Assembly: GCA_964621615.1 (NCBI GenBank)
Contig: CAZUMW010000017.1
Coordinates: 1-64,000 of the forward strand
DNA length: 64,000 nucleotides
Reading direction: 5' to 3'
DNA from: CAZUMW01 sp964621615
Lineage (GTDB): Bacteria > Desulfobacterota > WTBG01 > CAIYCZ01 > CAIRTM01
The position numbers were made by a program, and so were the translations under genes. Shown in pieces: positions 1 to 8,870 of this stretch. Positions within the stretch are counted from its first letter, which is position 1. Each line of letters opens with the position of its first letter. Below the pieces are notes generated by a model. It was given only the letters and a program-made list of their open reading frames with translations, was not told the origin of the DNA and searched no databases.

Positions 1-391
1 TGAAAAGCAGCACGCTTCGGTATCGCCCGACAAGAATTTCCATTGAAACCGGAAAAAAAAGGGGGGGGCAAATCTGCCTTTGGCTCATATGCATCTTGCT
101 CTCAAATGTCTTAACCTGTTTCTGAAGCTGCCTGTATATCGCGAGTTTTTTATGAATGCTGACAGTGCTGTATGAGGCAGTATATTGCCGGACAAAAAAT
201 TGTCCGGCCTACCGGGGTAAACACGGAAAGCAGTATATAAAACATTCTACGTTTCACTGATTAGAATGTAGAGCAGCCGGGCCACTCAAGCATCAAAATG
301 ACAATTGACCAGTACGGCATATGTATATGCACAGAGGACAACAAAGGCATCATGAACGCGCTTGAGAGACCGCACCCTATACGCACCCTGA
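1..391. other. intergenic region, no gene seen
   Basis: I see no supportable gene here. The only notable structure is a perfect 9-bp inverted repeat at 187-195/200-208 (GCCGGACAA, loop AAAA, TTGTCCGGC), which could be a terminator-like or REP-like hairpin. A run of A followed by G at about 53-68 is low-complexity. An open frame starting near 298 runs straight through the tRNA gene and is not credible. Confidence 0.5.
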
Positions 392-429
392 GTATAAAGA
401 AAGCCCGCAACCTATTGAAATTGCGGGCT
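392..429 (-). terminator. terminator of the tRNA-Ala gene
   Basis: Inverted repeat 402-410/421-429 (AGCCCGCAA / TTGCGGGCT, 10-nt loop). Read on the minus strand it is followed by a T-rich tract (TTTCTTTAT), as expected of an intrinsic terminator directly downstream of the tRNA. Confidence 0.75.
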
Positions 430-440
430 AAAATAGAAGG

Positions 441-516
441 TGGTGGAGATGAAGGGATTCGAACCCTCGGCCTCTACCGTGCGAAGGTAGCGCTCTCCCA
501 ACTGAGCTACATCCCC
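441..516 (-). tRNA. tRNA-Ala (anticodon CGC)
   Basis: The minus strand folds as a complete 76-nt tRNA. The acceptor stem carries the G3:U70 pair that is the alanine identity element, the D stem is GCTC/GAGC, the anticodon stem is CTACC/GGTAG with loop TTCGCAC (anticodon CGC, reading GCG), and the T arm contains TTCGAAT. The 3' CCA is encoded. A hairpin terminator follows. Confidence 0.95.
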
Positions 517-618
517 GAATATATGATATATATAAATGCAGGATACTATTTTTTTATTGTAGCAAAAGCGGGCACAGATGACTATAAAAAAGATGTAATC
601 TTACAGGTTATTGCTGCA

Positions 619-1776
619 TCACAGCAGCGAGTCATATATTTTCTCAAGCTTTTGTGCCTGGGTTTTTGCGTCGTATTCTTTCTCGATGTGCTCTCTGCCT
701 GAGCGGCCCATGCCCTGCCACTTCTCAGGATGTGACACAAGGTGGTCAAGCCGGTCGGTCAGCGCGTCCACGTCTTTTTCAGGAACCAGCAGGCCGCTTT
801 TACCGTCGATGATAACCTCAGGGATGTCGCAGTGCCAGGTTGAGATGACCGGCATCCCGTAGCCCGACATTTCTATCAGCGTGACCGGCGCCCCGCCCTC
901 GGTTTCGCCGTCTGAGCCGTGTATGCTGTGCGAAAGAAAGATGTCGTGTTTTTTGGCCTCCTCGATAAAAGCCGGATAGTCTTTAAAGCCAAGCATGTTG
1001 ACTTTGTTTTCTATGCCCCGCCTCCTGATTACCTCCAGAACCTCACGCTTGTATGCCTGCTCGCGCTGGCTGCGTCCGGCATCGCCGATTATGCTCAGCT
1101 CTATTTGCGAGCGCTTTTCGGCAACGTTGGCAAACGCCTCCAGGCAGTAGGTCAGGCCCTTTTTGTCCCGAAAGGTGCTGGCAAACAGTATGCGCACCAC
1201 ACCGCTGTCAGAAAGCGAGCGGGGAATAAACGGAATCTGATCAAGATCGACACCCAGGCGCTGGACGATTACTTTTTCCGGCGCGCACCCCAGCGCCACC
1301 AGCGTTTTTTTCATGTAATTGCCTTCGGCGCAGAATCGCTCGCATCGTGAAAAAAGCTGTCCGTAGCGCTTTTGCCAGCGCTTCTGCCCGGCCATCATGG
1401 ATGCATCGTGTCCGTAAAACGTGGTGAGCTGCGGCACGCCGAGCTTTTCCGTGAGCTTTAAATCAAACCAGCCGCGGTTGCCGAAATGGGAATGCACAAT
1501 GACCGGCTTTCTTTTCTTGAGCAGGCGGTAAAAGCAGGGATAATAGAAATCGGTCCTTTTGGCGAACTCTTTTTGGAAAAAGCGGTTTATTGCAGACAGG
1601 TCTGAAATAAAATAGGCGTCGTCCCAGGGGAAAATGTCGGTGTTCTGCTTTTTTGTGGCGACAACCATAGAGTGATATTTTTTCACATGAACCAGCTGGC
1701 TGTATATCCAGCTGCCGGTCCGAAACAGATAGGTGTGCACTGAGTGTGCTATTGTTTTTTTTGTTTTCAGTATCAT
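619..1776 (-). CDS. GT4 family glycosyltransferase
   Basis: A 385-residue GT-B fold glycosyltransferase of family 4, probably transferring a sugar from a nucleotide donor during surface polysaccharide assembly. Visible marks are the N-terminal acceptor-side segment around residues 92-105 (VHSHFGNRGW), the LFASTFRDKKG strand-turn that opens the donor domain, and the donor-site segment near residues 290-320 with EGGAPVTLIEMSGYGMPVI and a following CDIPEVI, matching the E-x7-E pattern of GT4 enzymes. There is no signal peptide, as expected for a cytosolic or membrane-surface enzyme. Its ATG overlaps the stop of the upstream acyltransferase by 4 nt (ATGA), so the two are translationally coupled. 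The sugar specificity cannot be read from the sequence. Confidence 0.88.
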   Translation of the reverse strand: MILKTKKTIAHSVHTYLFRTGSWIYSQLVHVKKYHSMVVATKKQNTDIFPWDDAYFISDLSAINRFFQKEFAKRTDFYYPCFYRLLKKRKPVIVHSHFGNRGWFDLKLTEKLGVPQLTTFYGHDASMMAGQKRWQKRYGQLFSRCERFCAEGNYMKKTLVALGCAPEKVIVQRLGVDLDQIPFIPRSLSDSGVVRILFASTFRDKKGLTYCLEAFANVAEKRSQIELSIIGDAGRSQREQAYKREVLEVIRRRGIENKVNMLGFKDYPAFIEEAKKHDIFLSHSIHGSDGETEGGAPVTLIEMSGYGMPVISTWHCDIPEVIIDGKSGLLVPEKDVDALTDRLDHLVSHPEKWQGMGRSGREHIEKEYDAKTQAQKLEKIYDSLL

Positions 1777-2363
1777 TTTTTTATGCGATAGGTTCGGTTA
1801 TGAAATTTTGTGTTCGGGAAAATGAAGCTGTCCGGGGGAACGTCGTGCCGGACGATGGAGCCGCCGGTTATTTTGGCATTTTTCCCGATGGTGACGCCCT
1901 TTAAAATAATGCAGTGGGGACCGATCATCACATTGTCCTCTATTTTTACACTGCCGAATTCATGGGGCATGATGGGATTGTCTCTGAGGCTTTGATCCTT
2001 TTCCATGGCGGCAACATCGGGTGCGTATGAGGTAATGAGCACCGCGTGGCCGATGCTGCAGCGCTTCCCCAGCTCGATGCCGCCGGCGCCGAGCAGCACG
2101 GCGTACGGGTCGATGTAGGCCGCATCGCCTATGGTTATGCCGCCCCCGTAGCTGCACCATTGCTCGCCGCCGCACTCAAGCAGCGTTCCCGTACAGATAT
2201 ATACGTCTTTCCCGAGCGTCAGCCGCTCGGGGTGCTTTATGTGAACATCGGGCTCAAGAGTCACAGTTGGATGCTGCATTTCAAAAAGGTACTGCTGCTT
2301 CAGTGCGCGGTAGTGCCGCTTCAGTCGTTTTTTACACCATTTGTAAAAGCTTACTTTCTTCAT
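1773..2363 (-). CDS. hexapeptide-repeat O-acyltransferase
   Basis: A 196-residue left-handed beta-helix acyltransferase of the WbbJ/maltose-acetyltransferase type, probably adding acetyl groups from acetyl-CoA to a glycan. From about residue 50 to 180 it shows runs of the [LIV]-G-x4 hexapeptide pattern (ITIGDAAYIDPYAVLLGAGG, then VKIEDNVMIGPHCIILKGVTIG) and the IGHAV segment whose histidine is the usual catalytic base. The first 40 residues are basic (many K and R). An SD-like GGAG lies just ahead of the ATG. It sits between a FemAB-like gene and a GT4 gene on the same strand, which suggests modification of the same polysaccharide. The acceptor is unknown. Confidence 0.87.
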   Translation of the reverse strand: MKKVSFYKWCKKRLKRHYRALKQQYLFEMQHPTVTLEPDVHIKHPERLTLGKDVYICTGTLLECGGEQWCSYGGGITIGDAAYIDPYAVLLGAGGIELGKRCSIGHAVLITSYAPDVAAMEKDQSLRDNPIMPHEFGSVKIEDNVMIGPHCIILKGVTIGKNAKITGGSIVRHDVPPDSFIFPNTKFHNRTYRIKK

Positions 2364-2438
2364 GGCAGGCTCCGCAGATTTTCACTTGTGTCCCGTACGG
2401 GGTTGGTTAAAGCGTTTTAGTTCCATGTCTGCCTCTCA

Positions 2439-3359
2439 TCACGGCAGCTTCAGCGAGTAAAATGGTTTTTGTTCAGCGCCGAAAGATTTTTTGAACCGCA
2501 CGACGCCCTCCTGGCCGCCGCTGGGGCCGAAATCATAATACGAAAACCCTCTCTGTGCAGCATCCTCAATGATCGCCATGTGCAGCATATTGTTCGGATA
2601 GCAGGAAAAATAATCACGAAGCGATGCCCCGTGCCAGTATGAAGCGATTTTGTTCCAGTAAAACACAACAACGCCGGCGACAACAGTGTCCTCTATGTCT
2701 GCAAGCCACAGCCCGGCGGCATCGCCTGCCATCTTCATGATGTTGACAAAAAGAGACTCCGGATATATTTGCAGGGTTTTATCACCCCAGCGCTCGAGCG
2801 TGTCACGGTACAGACCATAATACGCGGAAACATCGGTTTCGTCTGTGCTGCAGCGCACGGTCACGCCTTTTTTGCGGGCCTGCTTCAGATTGCTTTTACC
2901 GCCGCGGGACAGCTTGCTGTAGAAATTATCAGCCCCGGAAAGTAAGAGCACCTGCGTGAAGTGCTCATCAGCAGCTGCAGCCTCAGGCAGGGACGCGGGC
3001 GAAAAGGGGTTGGTTGTCAGGCGAATGCGCGCGCCGGTGCGTTTCAGATGACCATATATGTTTTCAGCGTGCGCTGCTGATAAAGAATCCTCCTCTGACA
3101 GTATGCCTCCGTAGAGCCCGAACACCGATGATTTGAAACGCGCGGTTTTCTTTAAAAACCCTTTTGCGCCTGTTTTAATGAGGGGAACCGCCGCACGGCA
3201 GCCGTCATCGAAAACAAACTCGCGCGTGGCGGTTTCATAATCAGGATATGTACGGGTAATAATATCGTGCCACCGGGGAGTATGATAAAAGGTTACTCCC
3301 GGGATCTGTTTTGTAAGCTCATCCCAGCAGGATGTCTCAGGCCATGTGAGTATGTCCAT
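2439..3359 (-). CDS. FemAB-like GNAT-fold aminoacyl/acyltransferase
   Basis: About 306 residues from the preferred start (MDILTW). The frame stays open to 3497, but the extra 46 residues are low-quality sequence. It resembles FemAB/BioF2-like GNAT proteins found with exopolysaccharide loci: an N-terminal WDELTKQIPGVTFYHTPRW segment, a central SKLSRGGKSNLKQARKKG segment typical of the family's substrate groove, and a C-terminal second GNAT half with YWHGAS and a final YYDFGPSGG followed by VVRFKKSFGA, the most recognisable FemAB-like signature. Such proteins transfer aminoacyl or acyl groups; the substrate here is unknown. It is the first gene of the minus-strand half of the polysaccharide locus. 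No strong SD supports either start, so the N terminus is uncertain. Confidence 0.8.
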   Translation of the reverse strand: MDILTWPETSCWDELTKQIPGVTFYHTPRWHDIITRTYPDYETATREFVFDDGCRAAVPLIKTGAKGFLKKTARFKSSVFGLYGGILSEEDSLSAAHAENIYGHLKRTGARIRLTTNPFSPASLPEAAAADEHFTQVLLLSGADNFYSKLSRGGKSNLKQARKKGVTVRCSTDETDVSAYYGLYRDTLERWGDKTLQIYPESLFVNIMKMAGDAAGLWLADIEDTVVAGVVVFYWNKIASYWHGASLRDYFSCYPNNMLHMAIIEDAAQRGFSYYDFGPSGGQEGVVRFKKSFGAEQKPFYSLKLP

Positions 3360-3539
3360 AATAATCGATGCTGCAGCTTTCTGTGGCGTTGTATTGTTTG
3401 CATCAGCCCTGTTTTTCGCTTCCATGGGCGGCAGGCCACTGTACATAGTACTAAAAAAAGTTCTTCTTTTAAAGAATGAAGATGCTATAATTAACAACTT
3501 TTTAACATTACTGCATATTTACCTGTCCGGCATATCGCT

Positions 3540-4694
3540 ATGCGCTCAGAACGGCGGCCGCTTCGCATCCTTCATGTTGCGAGCCACAACAAGATACTGA
3601 AAGGCGGATCGGTACAAATGCTTCGCCTTGCGCAGGGGCTGAGCGCACGAGGGCATGCTGTTCACTGTATATTCAATAGAAAAGCAGGCGACCCGGATGC
3701 CGGCTCGGGCCTTTTCGCAGACCTGACCTCCGCCGGCATACCCGTTGACAGCATCCCCATGCAGCGGCTTCGTAAGTATATCGGCATGTACCGGTTCCGG
3801 CGTTTTGTGGCCGCTGGTCAGTTTGATGTGATCCATACGCACCGCTTCAGGGCGCTGCATTTTGCGGTTCGCTCCCTGCGGGGGCTGCAGGTGCCGGTGC
3901 TGCTGGGAAACAAGAAAAACAGCTTTCCGGTGCCGGCGTCATGGGCACGCGTATACGGCAGCCAGAGCGTTTCCGGCATTATCGTGAATGCCGCGCTGCT
4001 GCGCGACCAGCTTGTCGAAACCGGACTCGTCGACCCGCAGAAGATTACAATTATTTACAACGGGGTCGATTTGAGCCGGTTTCACACCGGGGTAAGCGGG
4101 GTTGCCATCAGAAAGGAGTTCGGCATAGAACCTTCGGCCCCGCTGTTCGGCATGATTGCCAACCTTGCGCGCAAAAAAGGCCATAATGTTTTTTTTGACG
4201 CGGCATTTTCAGTGCTGCGTCGCCGGCCCGATGCCGCATTCATGCTGATCGGAGGCGGCGATTACCGCTTCTTTCGTGAGCGCGCGGACAATCACGGCTT
4301 TGGGAAAAATTTTATTTTTACCGGCTATCGAAGCGATGTCCCTGAGCTGCTTGCCGCAATGGATTTTTATGTGCTGCCGTCCCGGAAAGGCGAAGGCCTC
4401 ACCGGCAGCCTGGCCGAAGCAATGGTAATGGGAAAGCCGGTCATTTCGACCGATGTGGCGGGAAACGCCGATTTTGTAAAAGACGGGGATACCGGTCTGC
4501 TTGTGCCGCCGCGGGATGCCTCTCAGCTTTCGGCGGCTATGCTTCGCATGCTGGACAATCCGGACGCTGCAGAGCAGATGGGCAGAAAGGCCCGGGATTT
4601 TATCTGCGATACGGTAGACAATGAAAAGCGGACCGACAGGTTCGAAGAGCTGTACTGCAATCTTCTTGACGGAAAAGGAAAACTCACGCAATGA
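3540..4694 (+). CDS. GT4 family glycosyltransferase
   Basis: A 384-residue GT-B glycosyltransferase. The N-terminal domain starts RILHVASHNKILKGGSVQ, a glycine-rich acceptor loop typical of GT4, followed by FDVIHTHRFRALHFA. The donor domain has IYNGVDLSRF, FGMIANLARKKGHN, and the E-x7-E region as GEGLTGSLAEAMVMGKPVISTDVAGN. This GEGLTGSLAEAM form is normal for the family. It heads a plus-strand operon whose three genes overlap by 4 nt each (ATGA junctions at 4691 and 5500), divergent from the FemAB-acyltransferase-GT4 operon. The spacer contains TATAAT at 3486-3491, a possible -10 element with no convincing -35. Sugar specificity is unknown. Confidence 0.9.
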   Translation: MRSERRPLRILHVASHNKILKGGSVQMLRLAQGLSARGHAVHCIFNRKAGDPDAGSGLFADLTSAGIPVDSIPMQRLRKYIGMYRFRRFVAAGQFDVIHTHRFRALHFAVRSLRGLQVPVLLGNKKNSFPVPASWARVYGSQSVSGIIVNAALLRDQLVETGLVDPQKITIIYNGVDLSRFHTGVSGVAIRKEFGIEPSAPLFGMIANLARKKGHNVFFDAAFSVLRRRPDAAFMLIGGGDYRFFRERADNHGFGKNFIFTGYRSDVPELLAAMDFYVLPSRKGEGLTGSLAEAMVMGKPVISTDVAGNADFVKDGDTGLLVPPRDASQLSAAMLRMLDNPDAAEQMGRKARDFICDTVDNEKRTDRFEELYCNLLDGKGKLTQ

Positions 4695-5503
4695 GCACAG
4701 TACAAAAAGCAATTATTCTCGCAGCCGGGAGAAGCAAGCGCCTCGGGGAGCTTACCCGGTCTTTGCCGAAGTGCCTTCTGCCGGTTGGAGAATCGACGAT
4801 CATCGATCTCCAGATATCACCTCTGCGGAAAAACGGCATAACCGATATTGTTCTGGTAACAGGGTTCTGCGAGGACAAAATCAAGGCCCATTGCGGCGGC
4901 TCAGTGGACTATGTGTCAAACGAGGTTTTTGAGCGCACCAACAGCATCTATTCTCTCTGGCTGGGGCTTAAGCATATCGGTGCGGGGGGTGTGGTGATCT
5001 TGAATGCCGATGTGCTGTTTCATCCGGATATACTGTTCCGGCTGCTTCAATCTCCTTATCCCGATGCCCTTGCCGTCAGCCTGGGAGAAAAGCTGGGCGC
5101 TGAAGAGATGAAAGTCCAGGTGAACGGTGAAAGGATTGTCGATATAAGCAAAACAATGGATATGCGGGTTGCTGCCGGAGAAAATGTCGGAGTGGTTAAA
5201 TTTTCAGCCGACGGACGCGCCGTGCTTGCCGGGATGGTAGACAGGCTGGTGTCGGATGGTGTGGTCAATGCATGGGCGCCGCTTGCCTTTCAAAAAATAT
5301 GTTCCTACCATAGCCTCCATTATGTAAGCACCGGCGGGCTGCCCTGGGTGGAAATAGATTTTCCTGAAGACCTTGAATACGCGCGATCGCACATATATCC
5401 CCGCATTGCGGCTGAAACTGCTGAAAATGTTTTTCTGCAGCAGGAACGAGAAGTGCTTTCGGGCGACCGGGTTTTTTATAAGCAGAAAACGGGCAGATCA
5501 TGA
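4691..5503 (+). CDS. LicC-like sugar/choline-phosphate nucleotidyltransferase
   Basis: A 270-residue nucleotidyltransferase, probably using CTP to activate a phospho-alcohol or phosphocholine-like substrate. The N terminus AIILAAGRSKRLGELTRSLP with the following PKCLLPVG is the NTP-binding signature of the LicC/GlmU/RmlA fold. TNSIYSLWLGLKHI followed by VVILNADVLF gives the acidic metal-binding residue, and the tail VEIDFPEDLEYARSHIYP matches the LicC-type C terminus. It is translationally coupled to the GT4 gene before it and to a CDP-polyol phosphotransferase after it, which favours a product of the CDP-alcohol class. About 40 residues past the expected domain end (AETAENVFLQQ onward) are of unknown role. 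Confidence 0.82.
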   Translation: MSTVQKAIILAAGRSKRLGELTRSLPKCLLPVGESTIIDLQISPLRKNGITDIVLVTGFCEDKIKAHCGGSVDYVSNEVFERTNSIYSLWLGLKHIGAGGVVILNADVLFHPDILFRLLQSPYPDALAVSLGEKLGAEEMKVQVNGERIVDISKTMDMRVAAGENVGVVKFSADGRAVLAGMVDRLVSDGVVNAWAPLAFQKICSYHSLHYVSTGGLPWVEIDFPEDLEYARSHIYPRIAAETAENVFLQQEREVLSGDRVFYKQKTGRS

Positions 5504-6579
5504 AAACGATACTTTTTTGTGCAACGACGCCGCTCAGCTATGCGATGTTCAAGCCTCTTCACCGCCGGCTCAAAAGCGATCCGCGCATCGATATCTGGTT
5601 TACGGCAAACCATAACGCCCGGGCTCTGTATCGGTCGGTGGGCCTGGGTGATGACAAGATCATCAATAAATACTACTCGATGTTCAAAGGCTATGATGTG
5701 TGTATCTGCCCGAGCTTTTTTTATGAGCGCAAGAATGCTGCATCCAAGGTGCAGATTTTTCACGGGTGCTCGCTTAAAAACCGGGCGGTTCACAAAAAGG
5801 CCCTCGATTACGACAAGCTGTTTCTGATCGGCCCCTACATGCGGGAAAAATTCATGTCGACCTGGGACTTGCCGGAAGATGATCTCCGATTTGAAAACGT
5901 CGGCATGCCGAAGCTCGATGCATTTTTTGACGGCACGCTTGACCGCGAGGGCCTGATGAACAGGCTTAGCCTTGATCCTCAGCTGCCAACGGTTATTTAC
6001 GCGCCGACGCGCACGAGCGTCACCAGCTCATCGCTGCAGATGTACGGGCGCGATATTATAAAAGCAGTGGGGGACATGCCGGTCAACTTCCTGATAAAGC
6101 TTCATGACCGCTCATACCGGCAGTGGAAATCGGCAATGAAAGAGGACTGGATGTCCATTTTGTCCTCCTATGAGGGACATCCGCGGATCAGGCCGGTTTT
6201 TGATTACGATGTGGTTCCCTATTTATATGTGAGCGATCTGCTGATCAGCGACATCAGCTCGGTGGTTAATGAATACTCGCTGCTTGACCGGCCGATGGTG
6301 CTAATCCATGTGCCGCGGCTTATGTCGCATCACGCAAAAATAGAGCGCAAGCGCGGAGTGGCGCAATCCGACCTCGAGCAGTGGGGCCAGTCGGCAGGGC
6401 TGGTAGTGAACGACATGGCAGCGCTTCAAAAAACCGTGGAGCGGGGATTGTCCCGCCCCGAGGAAAAAAGCGATATTCGAAAAGAGTTTGCGCAGCGGTT
6501 TTTTTTCAATCCGGGCAGCGCTGCGCCGAAAGCTGTTGCAAAAATCTACAGCCTGCTCAGCCTTGATCCTCCGAGCTGA
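5500..6579 (+). CDS. TagB/TagF-like CDP-polyol phosphotransferase
   Basis: A 359-residue protein of the CDP-glycerol glycerophosphotransferase family, which transfers polyol phosphate from a CDP-linked donor to a membrane- or glycan-bound acceptor. Family marks are QIFHGCSLKNRAVHKK (the catalytic histidine region), IYAPTRTS in the middle, FLIKLHDRS, and the nucleotide-binding segment YLYVSDLLISDISSVVNEY followed by DRPMVLI. It is shorter than wall teichoic acid polymerases, closer to a single-step primase or transferase. It forms an operon with a LicC-like cytidylyltransferase, so the pair could make and use the same CDP-activated alcohol. The 3' end overlaps the convergent amidohydrolase by 23 nt. 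Confidence 0.85.
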   Translation: MKTILFCATTPLSYAMFKPLHRRLKSDPRIDIWFTANHNARALYRSVGLGDDKIINKYYSMFKGYDVCICPSFFYERKNAASKVQIFHGCSLKNRAVHKKALDYDKLFLIGPYMREKFMSTWDLPEDDLRFENVGMPKLDAFFDGTLDREGLMNRLSLDPQLPTVIYAPTRTSVTSSSLQMYGRDIIKAVGDMPVNFLIKLHDRSYRQWKSAMKEDWMSILSSYEGHPRIRPVFDYDVVPYLYVSDLLISDISSVVNEYSLLDRPMVLIHVPRLMSHHAKIERKRGVAQSDLEQWGQSAGLVVNDMAALQKTVERGLSRPEEKSDIRKEFAQRFFFNPGSAAPKAVAKIYSLLSLDPPS

Positions 6580-7414
6580 TGCCCAGCAGGGCTGCTGCAT
6601 TTTCTCCGCATATTTTTTGCATGCTTTGCCTGCTCAACCCCGCAGCGTTCATTTCGTCAAAATAGCGTGCCGGCTTTGCCAGCGGGTAATCGCTGCCGAA
6701 CAGGATGCGCTCCGGCCCCAGGATGGATTCTGCCACTGCATAAATCCGCTCATCATACAAAAACACTGATGCGGCAGTATCAAACCATGTGTTTTGCAGA
6801 AGCGGCTTTACGCTTTTTTTCATTAAGGAGTACAAAAACAGCCCGCCGCCCCAGTGGGCAAGAATGATTCTGTTGTTCGGGAAGCTGCCGATAAAGTCAT
6901 GAATCTCTCTGATGGTCATGTGTGATTTTCCCGGATAATAATGGCCGACCGGCTCGTTGGCGTGCAGCATGATCGGCACGTTGCGCTCGCCTGCTATGGC
7001 CGCGACCGGAGAAAAGGCTTTGCACGATTCCGGGGTCAGCCCGGCGATATAAAAGGCGATTTCCCCGATTCCCGCACACCCCGCCTGCAGACAGCGCTCG
7101 GCCTCATTCGCAGCGCCTTCATCGATCGGATAAAACGTACAAAAAGGGATAAGCCGGCTTTTATGACGGGCTGCAGCCTCCATCACATAATCATTGTGGC
7201 GCTTGTACAGATCGGTGGTGCGCCAGGGAAAGCCGAACACGACACTGGCACTGATTTTCCCCCTGTCCATCGACCGTACCAGCTCCTCTGCAGATATCAG
7301 CTTAGCCGTTTTTTTATTGTATAAAAGATTAAAGGCAGGCTCGTTCTCAAAATACGTACCGCGGTCAGCGCATATCTCAGGGGGGAATATATGTGTGTGT
7401 GCATCGATTATCAT
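6557..7414 (-). CDS. TIM-barrel metal-dependent amidohydrolase (amidohydrolase 2 family)
   Basis: A 285-residue amidohydrolase-2 (ACMSD-like) protein. Metal-ligand motifs are in the usual order: IDAHTHIFP at residues 3-11 (HxH), a central histidine in PIMLHANEPVGH, the ILAHWGGG strand, and the terminal aspartate in ILFGSDYPLAKP. Members of this family hydrolyse or decarboxylate small cyclic or aromatic substrates in the cytosol; the substrate cannot be deduced. A short AT-rich spacer (about 7440-7520) separates it from the MFS gene upstream on the same strand and probably carries its own promoter. Confidence 0.88.
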   Translation of the reverse strand: MIIDAHTHIFPPEICADRGTYFENEPAFNLLYNKKTAKLISAEELVRSMDRGKISASVVFGFPWRTTDLYKRHNDYVMEAAARHKSRLIPFCTFYPIDEGAANEAERCLQAGCAGIGEIAFYIAGLTPESCKAFSPVAAIAGERNVPIMLHANEPVGHYYPGKSHMTIREIHDFIGSFPNNRIILAHWGGGLFLYSLMKKSVKPLLQNTWFDTAASVFLYDERIYAVAESILGPERILFGSDYPLAKPARYFDEMNAAGLSRQSMQKICGENAAALLGISSEDQG

Positions 7415-7522
7415 GGCCTTATTTTAACCGAAGGGCTCATGTTTTGCAAGATATTATCATATAAATTATATTTAATATCCAAATATTACATTAATAAATA
7501 AATGTTAAGTAATATTGATTAA

Positions 7523-8740
7523 TTATATATCTTCGGCGACGCGGTAGGATGAGGGCGGCATCGGCGGCGGGGGAGAGTAGTGTAAAAAATGCCCGGCAAC
7601 AAGCGTGCCCAGTATCCCCAGTCCCGCAGCGGCATAAAAAACCGAATTCAGGCCGCTCACATCATGGATGATACCGGTTACGAGAGGGCCGCTTCCCAGG
7701 CCAAGGCTCATCGCGACGTTAAACACTGCCATGGTCGAGCCCATGCCGTGGCGCTTACCCTCCTCTACGACAACGGCGGTCGCGGCAGGCAGCGAAACGG
7801 CACCAAGAATGCCCATGAGCATGTTGAGCCCCAGCACCTGTAAAAAGGTTTCCGTAAAAGGGAAAAACAGGATTGATGCCGAATAGAACAGATTGCCGGC
7901 GATGATCAGGGCCTTCCTGTTCATGGTGTCGGCCAGCTTGCCGCACGGATACTGCAGGAAAGAGGTGGCCAGCACGCCGGCGGATATGATTAAGCCGATA
8001 TGAAATCCGCTCAGTGAAAGCTTTTTCCCGACATACAAAGGCAGAAATGTCAATACCGCTGCCCGTGCAAAAGAGCTGATGAACCGGTAGCAGATTATGC
8101 CCCGTATCTGATCGAACCGGAGAATATGGCCAAATGAGGAGGGCGGCGGCTTTTCGGCGTGCTGGGAGCTTTGAGATGCGGGCAGCCACATCATTACAAA
8201 AATAAAGGCCAGGCAGCACAGCGCCCCCATAATGATAAAGGCAGCGTTGACAGAGAAAAAATCCTGAATGACGCCCCCGATAAACGGCCCGAAGCCGAAC
8301 CCCAGAAACAGCGAGACAGTAAACATTCCCATATAGCTGCCCTCCCTGTCTTTCGGGCATATATCGCCGATGTAGGCCATTGCTATAGGGACGATCATGG
8401 CGGAACAGCACCCCTGTACCATGCGCACAAGAAGCAGCGACAGGGCGTCATAGGCGTATATGTACCCCAGGGAGGAAACAGCGTAAATAAACAGGCCGGT
8501 TCCGATAAAGCTTTTGCGCCTGCCGGTGTTGTCCGAGCAGCGGCCCACAAGCGGCATGGATACCGACCGGGCTATTGAAAATCCGGCAAAAATAGCACCG
8601 AGCCAGAAGCCGTTCGCGCCTATGCTGTCGCTCTGGGCATAGATGGGAAGGATCGGGATAATGATGCCCAGTCCCAGTATGGCCGTGAAAATGGAAAGAA
8701 ACAGTACCGAAAAGATGCGTATTCTATGTGCAGGGTCCAC
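7523..8740 (-). CDS. MFS transporter (DHA1-type efflux family)
   Basis: A 405-residue inner-membrane carrier with about 12 hydrophobic segments. The loop 2-3 motif reads GRCSDNTGRRKSFI, close to the MFS signature G-x3-D-x2-G-R-R, and the antiporter-type segment GFGFGPFIGGVI is in helix 5, which points to proton-coupled export. The start is GTG (MDPAHR) with only a weak SD; no better in-frame start exists before the first helix. Substrate is unknown. It lies after rlmB in the same direction, but the 130-nt gap allows separate transcription. Confidence 0.88.
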   Translation of the reverse strand: MDPAHRIRIFSVLFLSIFTAILGLGIIIPILPIYAQSDSIGANGFWLGAIFAGFSIARSVSMPLVGRCSDNTGRRKSFIGTGLFIYAVSSLGYIYAYDALSLLLVRMVQGCCSAMIVPIAMAYIGDICPKDREGSYMGMFTVSLFLGFGFGPFIGGVIQDFFSVNAAFIIMGALCCLAFIFVMMWLPASQSSQHAEKPPPSSFGHILRFDQIRGIICYRFISSFARAAVLTFLPLYVGKKLSLSGFHIGLIISAGVLATSFLQYPCGKLADTMNRKALIIAGNLFYSASILFFPFTETFLQVLGLNMLMGILGAVSLPAATAVVVEEGKRHGMGSTMAVFNVAMSLGLGSGPLVTGIIHDVSGLNSVFYAAAGLGILGTLVAGHFLHYSPPPPMPPSSYRVAEDI

Positions 8741-8870
8741 AGATATATATCTCGAGGGTGTGCTTTTGGTGAATTTTTAGAGGGCTCAGCGCTTTGATGA
8801 ACGATTTCTTTCTGTAGCAAAGATACGCTTTACGTATTAACATGTTTTTTCAATAGCGTGCAGCCGGGGT

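Noticed and set aside
298..702. 134-codon plus-strand frame at the left end
   Set aside because: It runs across the whole tRNA-Ala gene and its terminator in the sense opposite to both, with no SD and no recognisable product.
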